The notes below the pieces were generated by a model that saw only the letters and a list, made by a program, of their open reading frames with translations, had not been told where the DNA came from and searched no databases. Below are positions 12,176-22,646 of a stretch of DNA of 64,000 bases, piece by piece. Both the position numbers and the translations under genes were made by a program. Source of the DNA: Bradysia coprophila (taxonomy: Eukaryota; Arthropoda; Insecta; Diptera; Sciaridae); NCBI RefSeq assembly GCF_014529535.1, contig NW_023503464.1, positions 787,863 through 851,862 of the forward strand, read 5' to 3'. Position 1 is the stretch's first letter, and each line of letters begins with the position of its first letter.

Positions 12176-12854
12176 AACCAGGTTAAGATAACTCTGAGTT
12201 AATCACGAAGGCGGTGAAACACAAATCGAGTTCAGCGGCTACGAAGTTTATATGGAAAAGGCAACGTAACAAAAACAAAATTCCGAATTTTCCTAAAAAA
12301 AACATTTTCTTGATTTCACACACAATCTGTACTGAGTGCGTTTATCGATTTCGCTGTCAAATGCCTTCGTGGGTGTCTTAAGGTCGACCCCACAGTCATC
12401 CGTTTTCATTCCGTTTTACCTCCGAATACGTGACAGCTGTCACTTCAAACAATATGATCTACAGATTTGTTCAGAGTAACTGTAAACAGGAAAGTTCACT
12501 GGCTGAACGAACATGATTTCATCCACAGAGATTGGTTTTCATACAAAAATTTAAAAGGTTATGTTGTGTGTTTCTATGGATGAAATTGGACAGTAATTTG
12601 ACAATTCGTATGGCCTAGGAACAGACCTTTTGTATGAAATGCCAAATGTCACGTACACGAAGGCAAAACGGAGGACTATGAATTCAGACTAAGTTTTCGT
12701 GTTATAAGTCAGAGAGAGGGAGTGGGCTCGTTGGAAAGCTAAAGTTAAGTGCTTTTAGGTCATGTCTAGTTTGAGAACACCCATTGATACAACAAAAATA
12801 TATAAAATCCCTGTGACCTTTAGACTGGTCTGGGCTGGTACTGATAACGGTTAA

Positions 12855-13053
12855 CACATTCAAAATAATTGGGGCTTGTCAAATTTCGGCACCCTGGACT
12901 TTACTTAAATAGTCGTGGAATTCCTTCAAATAAATTTCTAAAAATCTAGAATTCAGTTTTGGATTTTTAGAAATTTATTTGGAGGCATTCCTCGACTATT
13001 TAAGTAAAGTCCAGGGTGCCGAAAGTTGGCAAGCCGAAATTAATTTCAATGTG
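12855..13053. repeat. TTAA-flanked palindromic MITE (piggyBac-like)
   Basis: Flanked on both sides by TTAA (12,851-12,854 and 13,054-13,057). Ends CACATTCAAAATAATTGGGG and CACATTGAAATTAATTTCGG (reversed) run into arms of about 70 bp containing TCGGCACCCTGGACTTTACT and its complement. TTAA target duplication is typical of piggyBac-related non-autonomous elements. It lies about 170 bp upstream of the Vti1 gene. Confidence 0.75.
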
Positions 13054-13220
13054 TTAAGTTGACTTACGACACGTCATAGTCATAGTGATAGTAGATACGT
13101 CATTTGCGCAAACTATCTAATATGTGATTGCGAACTGTCAAATTCTGAAATTTTTGTGTTTATTTTGCAAAACACTTTTTCGGTGGACAATTTTTGTTGT
13201 TTTCCGTGTTTGGCAGAACC

Positions 13221-14109
13221 ATGGCTTCACTAATTCAAGATTATGAACAGCAATATGCCGTGCTCAGTGCTGAAATCACATCGGACATTGGGAAAATCAA
13301 TCGAATATCTGGAGGTAAAATTCCGAATCCTATCGATCGATAAGTTGCATCCGTATGGAAGTTTTGTTTTGCTAACTTTTCCCTTCAATATTTTCACCCA
13401 TCCAGTGGAACGCAAAGAATTGATATCGTCAGTAAACAGCAGCCTGGATGAGGTTCAAGAATTGGTAACTTTTGTTCGCCTCAACTCCGAACCACAATAT
13501 GTTCAGCAACCGTTTCATTTCAGTTGGAACAAATGCAATTGGAGATTCGCGATGCGAACGCAAGCAATAAGACCGGACTGACGAGTCGTTTGAATTGCTA
13601 TCAAGCCGAATTGAAGCGATTGAAACAGGAATTTGTCAATGCAAAGACTAATCGCAACGACACCACCATATCGATCGAATCAACAGATTACGACCATATG
13701 GGCGAAAGCATCAACGACGAACAGCAGAGACGACTGCTGGACAATTCGGAGCGAATCGAGCGTACCGGTAACCGTTTGGCTGACGGTTATCGAACGATAC
13801 TGGAAACGGAACAAATTGGCGCAACGGTGCTACAGGATCTGGCTGAGCAGAGGGAGCAAATTCAACGGTCGAGGTCGAGGGTAAGTTTGTGTTTTTCGCT
13901 AGGGTTTCTTTGGATCAGGGAAATTGAAATTCTTTTTTTTTTCACTTGCACAGCTGCGTGAAACTAACGAGGATCTGCGATTGTCGTCACGGATCATGAA
14001 TTCAATGATCGTACGATCGCTACGGGAACGAGCCATATTGTATGGAGTCGTCTTCTTGTTTATTGTCGTTGTCAGTCTGAGTATTTATTTGTCGGTGGCA
14101 AAGGACTGA
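13221..14109 (+). CDS. Vti1: Vti1-type Qb-SNARE, vesicle transport protein
   Basis: A tail-anchored SNARE acting in Golgi, endosomal and lysosomal membrane fusion. Exons are 13,221-13,314, 13,406-13,464, 13,524-13,880 and 13,954-14,109; all junctions are GT-AG and keep frame, giving 221 residues, the usual Vti1 length. The start MASLIQDYEQQYAVLSAEIT matches the family's N-terminal Habc helix. Residues about 130-190 form the SNARE coiled coil (ILETEQIGATVLQDLAEQRE then IQRSRSRLRETNEDL), with the glutamine or neighbouring zero-layer position in LAEQRE. A hydrophobic anchor (LYGVVFLFIVVVSLSIYLSV) lies six residues from the C-terminus, so the protein faces the cytosol. It is not in an operon; MITEs flank both sides. 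The exact paralogue (Vti1a- or Vti1b-like) was not resolved. Confidence 0.9.
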
Positions 14110-14395
14110 AGGAGCTGTATTTAAGCCAGAACGGAGGGTATTTTAAGTTCAAAACATTTCCTTTAACCTGTATGCAATGTAAATTTATTGACCGGATGTG
14201 ATGTTCACTAATTTATTGTAATTATATTGATATGGTCGCCAGCACGTAACTTTTTCCATTTTAATTTTAGAGACTTTGTGTGAAGGTTTTTTTTTCGAAT
14301 TGCATTGATTTGTGATGTCATGGGTGTTTTTCTTATACGGGCCGTACTTTTTACCATTTGGTGACATACCACTTTGAAATTTGTGTGGCCCAACC

Positions 14396-14503
14396 TGTTT
14401 CAGCTGATCCACTCACACAAACAAAAGTACACGCGCGTGGTGGTGGTAAATCCGTTTAAAGCGTAAGAGCACTTTTGTTTGTGTGAGTGGATCAGCTGAA
14501 ACA
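14396..14503. repeat. MITE-like hairpin, TGTTTCAGCTGATCC ends
   Basis: Near-perfect inverted arms of about 33 bp, TGTTTCAGCTGATCCACTCA to ACAAAAGT and the reverse, with a 40-bp loop. Lies about 290 bp past the Vti1 stop. No coding capacity. Confidence 0.75.
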
Positions 14504-14734
14504 AATCGCGTCAGTTTCAAATCACCGACTGTAATTGTTATCCCGAACATATCCGCCTTCGTTGGACGACTGAAGGTGCACATAAGATCTTTTCCTTAGT
14601 AATTTTTTTCCTGCTCGCCCAGAGTCCATCCGAATTTTTCGTGCCCGCCTGAGAAAAACTACCCTACACAGTGCAAAAGCAATGAAAATGTTTGCTCTAC
14701 ATTTCACGTATTTTGACGAATTTTTTGATTTTCC

Positions 14735-15150
14735 GGTGTGGAACATGGGAAGCAGGCGTTAAGTCCATGAAACAGCATGTAAGAAGAGGGATGGGCGAAT
14801 CGGTGCACACATATAAAGCAGTGACTACGATGTTGGTAAAGATTGAAGCAGTACTGAATTCAAGGTCGTTAGCTCTGTCTCAAATGATTTTAGATGACTT
14901 TTAGATGCTCACGACGGGACATTTTTCAGTTGGTGGACTGTCGCCTCATTTGGGCCAAGTCTATTGGAGGTACATCACAGTAGACTTGGAATATAAAACA
15001 ATTGTAGCAAAGAGTGGAACATTATGCTAAGCGATGGAGGAGGAAGTATTTATCTACACTTCAACACCGACCTAAATGAATGAGGCAGGATAGCAATGTG
15101 GAAATTGGAGACATAGTGATTGTGAAGTATGACAATTATCCTCCGAGTGT
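14735..15150 (+). mobile_element. BEL/Pao LTR-element relic, integrase end
   Basis: Translates to WEAGVKSMKQHVRR and IEAVLNSR phrases in series, a hallmark of the C-terminal integrase region of BEL/Pao pol (family pattern GLWEAGVKSMKxHLRR ... IEAVLNSRPL). Only this part of the element is recognisable, no LTRs were seen, and the copy is broken with several breaks. It is an old fossil. Confidence 0.65.
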
Positions 15151-15657
15151 TTTGAGTGTTTTCCCCATCGATAAGCCGATAAACGAATTTTCCAATTAAC
15201 CTATCGTTAATTAACCTGAGCATTACCCTATCTCGGCACCCACTCAGACATAATTCTAATGGCAGTTGAACTAGATGAGGCCCAGGTCAGCTAACTGAGA
15301 AGGCAAGCAAAGTTAATCTCAAAATGACACATTGGCACAGACATTAAATTTGGTTGCTCCCGGAGCAAAATGTGTTGTCAACATAAAGCACCAACTTCAA
15401 AAATTTTAATGTCAATTCAGAAGTAATGGAAGGAGAGACTTCGTCAAAGTCGTTACAAGCGGTGAAATTTCGACTTCAGGCTTTCATTGGCTGTACATAT
15501 GGAACATCCCTGTAACACATCTGCTGATCTGTCGCAAAATTTACTAAAATTTCACTCATAGCTCCAATAGATTCACTTGCACCGACTTGTGTATATTCAA
15601 ATTGTAGGTCTTTGAGAGCTCAACATTCCTACCTTGTTCAAACTTTACAAAAATCTT
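15151..15657. other. Intergenic, no gene seen
   Basis: No supported gene or RNA. Probably further decayed mobile DNA continuous with the BEL/Pao relic to the left, but I cannot assign it. Confidence 0.35.
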
Positions 15658-16806
15658 TAGACACGTACGAAGTACTGGGGTCTTATAGGTTTACGCATAC
15701 GTTTGTAACACGTCGAATTGGACTCCCTAAGTAAGTGAAAACCTATTGTGGTTGTACTACATAGAAGCCAAATCAGCGAAAAAAAAGTCCGTCTGTCCGT
15801 CTGTCTGCACGATAACTTGAGTAAAACACATCAGATTTCTAAAATTCTTTTTTCCCCGTTTGGTAATATCAAAAGAGAGTTGATTTTGGGTCAACCCCTC
15901 CCGAGCTGGGGCCCAATAAGTGCTTTACGGTTTTTCGAAGATATCTCCTTAAGGTATTTATAAAAGGTATTTACAATACCAATCGACAAAAAAAAAGTTT
16001 ATGGAAATCGGATGACCGACTCGTGAGTTAGACCCCTTGGTGTGAACTAGGTACATGGCGTCAAGCAGTTTTTGCTTGTAGGGCTCCCAAATTTGAACAT
16101 ATTTCATCTACTTTCGCTTTGTTAGGTATTGACTGTACCAATCAGGGAAATAAAAAGTTTATGAAAGTAGGTTCACCGGAGCGTGAGCTAGGTCTCTTGT
16201 AGTGAGCTCTTATCCGGCTACTCAGCCGTACAGTGAACGTGGAGTATTTTGTCAATATCTCGAGTAAATTTTGACCGAATTTCATGCATTTTTTTTGTTT
16301 GAAAGGTATTAACGAGTGTAAAGCGTCAGTGCTATTTGTCGCCTAACAAAATGGCTGCCGGCGACCATATTGGATTTTAGTAAAATTGAAATATCTCGGA
16401 AAAACAGGTATTGAGAGTTTCTGTTGACATAGAAGGAATTGGTTATGTGTGTGGGGTGCTTTGGGCATTCCATTATGGACATCTATATATAACTATATTG
16501 AGCTATATACAGGCATATATAGCTATATAATAGCATATTCATCTGTGAAATGTTTATTTATAGTAAAATATAGGTAATTATGGCGCTATATATCTGTTTA
16601 TATCTGACTTCGTACGGGGCTGTCGATATTGCCTCCGGCAATTTATTTGTATGTAATAACAAGGCAAAGAGTTGATAATGTCAGTGATTTTAAAGGGCTA
16701 ATAGCTTTTCAGAAGAGAAGAGTATCAAGTAAGAGATATAAAGAGGTTCACACTAAAGGCTTTTGATACGAATAGGCGTTTTGTACGGGTCGGCGTTAGC
16801 TATGTT
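15658..16806 (+). mobile_element. Repeat family A, copy 1 (Helentron/DINE-like?)
   Basis: A 1.15-kb non-coding repeat found again, reversed, at 30,800-37,612, where the gypsy element splits it. One end reads TAGACnCGTACGAAGTACTG and the other, inverted, GCCGACCCGTACGAAA, so GACCCGTACGAA is a subterminal inverted motif. In the other copy the first end is a hairpin (AGACCCC...CGTACGGGTCT) finishing in CTAA. Inside are GTCCGTCTGT runs, TGAGTTAG/TGAGCTAG modules and TATATA-rich tracts. No target duplication was seen. Hairpin plus CTAA plus subterminal inverted motif fits Helentron-derived elements, but a TIR transposon is not excluded. Confidence 0.6.
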
Positions 16807-17822
16807 TTATCTTGAGCTATTGGGAAGGAACTGTTTTCTACCCTCCCTGACACGTTTTCTCTTTTCCTGTCTTTTCTCCAAAAAGATACCTACGTGTGTG
16901 CTCGAATTGCAGACTTCAAAAATCGGTTCAAGATTTCGCAGTGTTACTCTTAATGTTATTAACCCAGCGATCATATAACAGTAATGTTTGCAAATGAAGC
17001 GTTTTGTTATCAGTTTCAATGATCATGACATAAACAAAAGATTTTATTTTCAGCTCCACGAGTCATTCTATTAGAAAGTCGACTGGATACGAGCATTTTT
17101 ATTGCATACCATAAGTAATATTTACTATCTTAGAACGCGTGTTATGATATTAATAGTACGCTACAGAGTTGCACAGAAGTCAGCAGGAAGTCGTCCAGCG
17201 TCCAGGTGATTAGATTTGACCATATCATCAAAGAACTAAGTGTTATAATGTTTCAATGACGGACAATACTGTAAAAATCGGTGTGCCCATAGCATCTGAA
17301 CCAAGCAGTAGAACAGATTTTCCAAGAGGGGCCTGCGTATGCAACCCTATTAGTCATTATAAAAGATCAGAGTTGCCTGTGTACTATATTTTGGACACAC
17401 AATCTCTAGTTGTTGACAGTATTTTGGTTTCGATACATATAAATGTTTCATCTAATTGTTTATTGACAAATTTTCATTAAATAACTAGGCCCAACCACTT
17501 GGGTGGGTCGGGTCCCTTGACTGCTTCTCTATATTTATAAAATACGTATTCCTAAAACCGTTGCATTGAGTTAAAAACAACTCTAAAAGTAAACAATGAA
17601 ATTGAATGCATACGTCTGGAGATAATACCACAGAAGTGAACATCTTAAAATAATAGATTTAACTCTTCTGTAAAACAATAAATTTATTCTTAAGTTTCTA
17701 TGGATGTAAATTTTATATCTTTAAATGCATAAGCCTAAACGGGCTGCAATAAGAAAAGAACGATTGTAAAAGAAACAAAAATAATTGGAATTTTTAACTA
17801 CATCCTATACTAAATAGTTATT
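16807..17822. other. Intergenic, no gene seen
   Basis: AT-rich, with only short open frames of no recognisable family. No clear repeat structure was seen by eye. Confidence 0.4.
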
Positions 17823-18063
17823 TTCATGTGTCGGGCCGAAAATGAGGGAGTTTTGAGATTTTTCTCGGGTTTTCGACCCCTAACATGAAATAGTTATTTG
17901 TGTATCTGTTTTGGACGATTGTTTTTAGGCAATTTCGCGAGTTGTGCCTAAAGTGCCTAAAATCAAACGTCCAAAACAGATACTCAAAAAAATTTTCATG
18001 TAAGGGGTCGAAAACCCGAGAAAAATCTCGAAACTCCCTCATTTTCGGCCCCGACACATGAAA
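17823..18063. repeat. Nested concentric palindrome MITE
   Basis: Outer arms TTTCATGTGTCGGG...CCGAAAATGAGGGAG pair with CTCCCTCATTTTCGG...GACACATGAAA. Inside them a second inverted pair, GTATCTGTTTTGGACG and CGTCCAAAACAGATAC, encloses TAGGCAATTTCGCG. The inner motif recurs at 18,080-18,122, 27,385-27,430 and 40,716-40,760, and in altered form at 52,945-53,035. The phrase AAATAGTTATTT borders both sides. Confidence 0.65.
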
Positions 18064-18137
18064 TAGTTATTTTCAACACAACAAGCGAAATTGCCTAAAA
18101 ACAATCGTCCAAAACAGATACACAAATAGCTATTATA

Positions 18138-18214
18138 TTTTATGCTTGCTGAGAGGACCGAAAGTAAAGCTGTCAATTGACATTTGCGTACTTTCGGTCC
18201 TCTTAGCAAGCATA
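18138..18214. repeat. Short hairpin MITE, GAGAGGACCGAAAGTA arms
   Basis: TATGCTTGCTGAGAGGACCG pairs with CGGTCCTCTTAGCAAGCATA with about 25 bp between; arms are about 26 bp. No coding capacity. Confidence 0.7.
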
Positions 18215-18639
18215 CAAAACTTAATACGTAACTCTTTCGGCCTCCTCAATCGATACGTAAAATAGTTCTGATATCCTGTCAGCCTGATCTCCGGAACATC
18301 GAGGATATCAGAATTCATTTTCTGGGACCACAGATCGTATTTCAAAGATTTAAATCAGTAAAAATGAAGATTTTTTTCCATTTTGAACTTTTGTTAAGCA
18401 GAAATTTGTACATTACGTGTCTTCGAGTATGAATGTGGCTTAAAATTCACAATCTCGAATTGACAACTCATTTATTATCGTTATTCAGTCAAGGGATTGT
18501 ATTCACCCAGTCACCAAGAAGTATATATACTTATCGGCCATTAAATATTCAGGACAAAACACTTCTGGTAATAACTCCCAGAACATTAGATCGAATTTGC
18601 TGATCTGTGAACCAGCCTTCATGAACTGGATTCTTAAAT

Positions 18640-18845
18640 GGAGGAAACAAACATTTCTAAAATCGGTTCAGAACTACCTCAGTTGTTGTCCTAATAAGAA
18701 AATGAGTAAGAAATTCTTAAAACTAACATTTCCAAAATCGGTTCAGGATTGCTCAAGTTTTCGTGCCATCAAAAAACAGTCAGAAAATTCTTTCCGGAAT
18801 TCTTCCCAGAATCGCTTCAGAATTACTTAAGTTATCGTGCCATCA
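18640..18845. repeat. Degenerate tandem repeat, about 84 bp unit
   Basis: Three diverged units share the pattern 'aAAATCGGTTCAG.A.t.CTcAaGTTnTCGTgCCatcA' (for example near 18,657, 18,736 and 18,810). No convincing protein is encoded. Confidence 0.5.
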
Positions 18846-19193
18846 AGCATTACAGATATTTCAGTATTTTCCGTTTGTTACTTAAATTTCATACATTTCA
18901 CAAAGTCAATCATGGTGAACGTAATGAATACGCGTAAGACGTATTTTATAGGAAGTGTTTGTAGCCCATCATTGTACCTTCAGCTTAGGATCACGATCTC
19001 CCGTCAAATGAAAATTTGAACAGTGGTGCTTGTATTACATGTTTCGAAATTAAATGAAGTTTTTAAGGCCGCTTGAACGCATTTTCTGGACCCATTTACG
19101 TTTACCATCGTAAAGGAGGTTTTCATTTCCGGTGAGGTTTCCTCAAAATCGTGATCGGACAGAAAATTCTAAGATCAACAACAAACACTAAGC

Positions 19194-19451
19194 GTGAACG
19201 TGGAAGTTTTCTTGTTTGCAAACAATTCCGTTTTATACCGCAAAGCCAGTATAGTCAGAGTAGATCGATTCATCACCGACAAAGCGTTAGATTTCATCAA
19301 ACGCAGTGCAAATAGCGACGACCCAAGCATCAAAAATATTGTCAACTTTCATGATGGTGTCGATCCGAAATACTTATCTGCTTTCTGGTCGAAATGGCAG
19401 GCCGAAAACAATATGGCAGACCGTAACCATCCACTTACTATCCTTCAATAA
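19194..19451 (+). other. Unassigned open stretch with coding-like texture
   Basis: An 85-codon open frame with no ATG at its start includes VLYRKASIVRVDRFITDKAL and FHDGVDPKYLSAFWSKWQAE. The residue composition looks more protein-like than its neighbours, but I do not recognise the family and no splice sites were settled. It may be an exon, a decayed gene or a mobile-element piece. Confidence 0.2.
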
Positions 19452-19675
19452 AAATCAACGTTGTGCGCCTCGAACCGTCTACAGTCTAAACCAGTGAATA
19501 TGTTCGACTTCGCGCTAGTTTTGGATTCTGTATTTCCCGGACTGCGCTCGTGAGTTGTTAGCTTAATCGTCTTTAAATTTACTTGAACGACGTTACCTGT
19601 GTCCTTTTTAAATTTTCGGACATTTTGCCGTCGAAGTCATTATTTTACTAACGATCGTTTGTTATGCTTTAGAAT

Positions 19676-20084
19676 TAAGAGCTTCCGAGCGTACGCTGAA
19701 ATTGTAGCCTACATTTCTGCGTTTCGAAATTTTTAATCGCTGATATCTTTTTACGAGAGCCCTTTTTGAAAAATGTACGACCACATTTTCGAGTAAAAAT
19801 ATGTCAGCTTTCAATAAAAAATAAAATTGTCTGTGAAAGTTCCATGTGCTTTGAGAAAACTGTACCGATGCCCCAAATTTGCATCAAAGGTACACTTTTC
19901 TCAAAGCACATGGAACTTTCACAGACAATTTTATTTTTTATTCAAAGCTGCCATGTTTTTACTCGAAAATGTGGTCGTACATTTTTCAAAAAGGGCTCTC
20001 GTAAAAAGATATCAGCGATCAAAAATTTCGAAACGCAGAAATGTAGGCTACAATTTCAGCGTACGCTCGGAAGCTCTTAAGTTG
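19676..20084. repeat. Large palindromic MITE, about 410 bp (TTAA ends)
   Basis: Two arms of about 195 bp are near-perfect reverse complements: TTAAGAGCTTCCGAGCGTAC on the left and GTACGCTCGGAAGCTCTTAA on the right. Internal markers are TGTAGCCTACATTT and AAAATGTACGACCACA. The arms meet at a short loop near 19,875. The family recurs at 57,303-57,724 and as a remnant at 7,360-7,500. TTAA at both ends suggests piggyBac-type mobilisation. Open frames inside are by-products of the palindrome. Confidence 0.8.
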
Positions 20085-20529
20085 TTCCACATAAAGCAGT
20101 AGGATTTTGTCCGTTATCATAGTTTTAAGATTTTACTGTATTTGTTCTTTCAAACAAATAAAGAAGCTTTAAAAAAAAATCGGGATCCATAAGCCACGAC
20201 CTTAAAGTCAACAAGCAACGTTTCAACATCAACATAAACTGCCTGACATTTTTCTTTCTGATATCAAAATCGAATGATTGAAGAGCGCTACAACTACAAG
20301 CAAGGGTACAACCAAAATTTAACTGAGTTTATGTACGATCAAACCCTTATAACATTCACCGTTACCTAACGTAGTTACTAGAAGTGCGTAAATGAATGTT
20401 CATATAAGTATATATTTACGCACTAGTGCGTAAATTGACGTTTGTAAAAAATGCGAATCCCCCTGCTGTACATAAAGTGCTGTGTTGCCGAACTCGCCTT
20501 TGGCTCAGGGCCTATTTTTCAGATTTTCT

Positions 20530-20735
20530 AATGAATTTTAAATAATTTTGATGAATTTGATGAATTTTAATGAATTTTAATGAATTTTAATGAATTTTAA
20601 TGAATTTTAATGAATTTTAATGAATTTTAATGAATTTTAATGAATTTTAATGAATTTTAATGAATTTTAATGAATTTTAATGAATTTTAATGAATTTTAA
20701 TGAATTTTGATGAATTTTAATGAATTTTCAAGAAT
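20530..20735. repeat. TGAATTTTAA tandem array
   Basis: About 18 nearly perfect copies of the decamer TGAATTTTAA followed by a few variants. It is the left subterminal part of the hAT-like element. Confidence 0.95.
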
Positions 20736-20937
20736 TGTGATCACAGTGCTGTATATGAAAGTACTTCCAGGATTTCTCATTAATTACAAAATAAAATAAA
20801 TAACTAAATTCTACGTTAGGTACAACTCGTTTATGACCCGTAAATAAAGACTCAATCTGTTTCCGAGCATCATCGGATCTCTAGACGTTCACTCATTTGC
20901 TTAAATATTTTCTAGCCTTTAAAATCGGCATCAGGGA

Positions 20938-21145
20938 ATCTGGTACACAGTGCAAAAAGAACGCACTTTTGAACTACGTAAAAGGTGAACTCACACGCGT
21001 AAGTTTAATGCTGCAAATGCTTTTTAGCCCTGTCATCGACTTTATGATTCCTTTTACAGAATGTTGGTATTGAAAAATTGTGTGCGAGTTCACATTTTAC
21101 GTAGTAGAAAAATGCGTCGTTTTAGCACCGTGTGCTAGATTACCC
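20938..21145. repeat. MITE-like element, GGGAATCTGGTACAC ends
   Basis: Left GGGAATCTGGTACACAGTGC and right GCACCGTGTGCTAGATTACCCC are imperfect inverted ends. The inner arms TACGTAAAAGGTGAACTC and GAGTTCACATTTTACGTA also pair. Same family as 10,742-10,881. It lies within the hAT-like element. Confidence 0.65.
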
Positions 21146-21507
21146 CACGCCTTAAAATCTAAATGTAACTTTTCATCACCATGTTACCAAAAGAATTTGT
21201 ACTTAGGGCTTTCTTTGATTGATCTGTTAGTTGAAATCGTGAGTCGTATATTGTGCCGGAATGGCTACCAAAAGGCGCATCGGGCGGATTGGCTGAAAAA
21301 GGCTCAGAGGAGCATAAATAAACTTTATTGGTCTGAAGAGCGCCAAAAAGCAAAAGGCGCATCGGGCATCGCCCAGTATGGCCAGTCCAGGCCTGGTCGT
21401 ATAGTTCAGATGAGGCTATTGGTTGACGTGCTTTATGTCTGTATTCAAAAACCGCGTAAATACAATTTCATTATGTTATTTTTTACAGAAATCTCAATTT
21501 CCACTTA

Positions 21508-21655
21508 TAATAGACAGTTTGCGCGAATGACGTATAATTTATAAGTTGGAACTTACAAGTGAACTTCCAGAACTTCTCGTATGAAGATGAGACTTATAAT
21601 TTCTAACTTATAAGTTGACTTATAAATTATTTGTCATTTGCGCAAACTGTCTAAT
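21508..21655. repeat. Palindromic MITE, TAGACAGTTTGCGC ends
   Basis: TAGACAGTTTGCGCGAATGA on the left pairs with TCATTTGCGCAAACTGTCTA on the right; the middle holds ACTTATAA/TTATAAGT steps. A partial copy (ACGTCATTTGCGCAAACTATC) lies at 13,090-13,120. Confidence 0.75.
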
Positions 21656-22557
21656 TTGAGATTAAAGATTTGATAAGTTTTTTAAATTAAATTTGACGTA
21701 AAACTCAATTTTGTAATAAAAACTGTTCATTTTAAAGGCGTTCCGTAGAACAATTTTTTGCTTAGAATAATGTTCTGCTTCGAATTTTTCATCATTCCTT
21801 ATAACACTTTGACGTAAAAAGTAGAAATTATAAGCTATAATAAGTCATACGATTTTACGTATTACACGTCGCTTGCGAATAGTATCTTTATCATTGCGGA
21901 AAACACCGTTGCTATTCTTAATCATATAAGAAAGACGAACGTGAAAGCCTATATTTTTAGAGTACAGCTCTAACTACTTAAAAAGCTTTAATTTGAAAAA
22001 AATTGTTACTGATAAACCTATATAATTACATTGTAAACGAAATACATTCAAAAAAATTAAGTCTAGTGTTTCCTGGGCGAGCAAAGTTCACTTTAGCACT
22101 GCGTGGATAATTTTTTGTTAAACTTTTTATTTTCCAACAAATTTGAAACGGAAACGAATTTTAATGAAGCTTAAAGAAATTTAATGAATTTTAATGAAAA
22201 TCAATGAATTTTCATGAATTTTCATGAATTTTAATGAATTTCATGAATTTTCATGAATTTTCAAGAATTTTAATGAATTTCATGAATTTTCAAGAATTTG
22301 ATGAATTTAATGAATTAAAAATAGGCCCTGTTTGGCTCGTATCGCAAATCTCACATCTATTGCGCAAAACATCCCATTTGCTAGCGAGCTAGCAAAATAG
22401 CTATTCAAGCCAACGTTACCTCTCATTGTCACCCTCTATGTGCGAATTTGTATCTGCCATAACTTTATTGCTCTTTGTTCGCCGATATGCTTACCAAACT
22501 CAAGTAAAACAATAAATAAAAACAAACATCAAAAATTTCGAGTTTACTCTGGACCGC

Positions 22558-22565
22558 TATAAAAG
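22558..22565 (+). promoter_or_regulatory. TATA box of serine protease A
   Basis: TATAAAAG. A TATA box here predicts transcription start near 22,590, downstream of the ATG at 22,569. This excludes that ATG and supports the start at 22,647. Protease B has the same box at matching distance. Confidence 0.75.
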
Positions 22566-22646
22566 ATCATGAATTTCCAAATTATTCTAATCCGAAACGA
22601 AAAATTTGTTCGTTCACATTGTTATCAAAAGAAAAAATTAAAACAA

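Larger units (their letters stand above)
20506..22330. mobile_element. Non-autonomous hAT-like element with decamer arrays
   Basis: Exact 14-bp inverted ends CAGGGCCTATTTTT (20,506-20,519) and AAAAATAGGCCCTG (22,317-22,330). The flanks repeat TTTGGCT(C) on both sides (20,499-20,506 and 22,331-22,338), a 7-8 bp target duplication as expected for hAT transposons, whose ends commonly begin CAGGG. Directly inside each end is an array of TGAATTTTAA-type units (20,530-20,735 and, degenerate, 22,160-22,315). No transposase is present. Other MITEs (20,938-21,145, 21,250-21,398, 21,508-21,655) have landed inside. Confidence 0.7.

Noticed and set aside
13230-13415. Minus-strand open frame over the Vti1 gene
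   Set aside because: Shadow of Vti1 exon 1 and intron 1; the plus-strand splice structure explains the region.
19766-20102. Overlapping open frames of about 100 codons
   Set aside because: They fall in the arms of a near-perfect palindrome, which mirrors frames automatically; no family resemblance.
20530-20735. Regular array that could suggest a CRISPR-like locus
   Set aside because: Units are contiguous 10-mers with no spacers, in a eukaryotic genome; it is a simple tandem array within a transposon.
22569-22646. Longer N-terminus for protease A starting at the ATG at 22,569
   Set aside because: It lies only four bases after the TATA box, so it would be upstream of the transcript start. 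The internal ATG gives a clean signal peptide that matches protease B.
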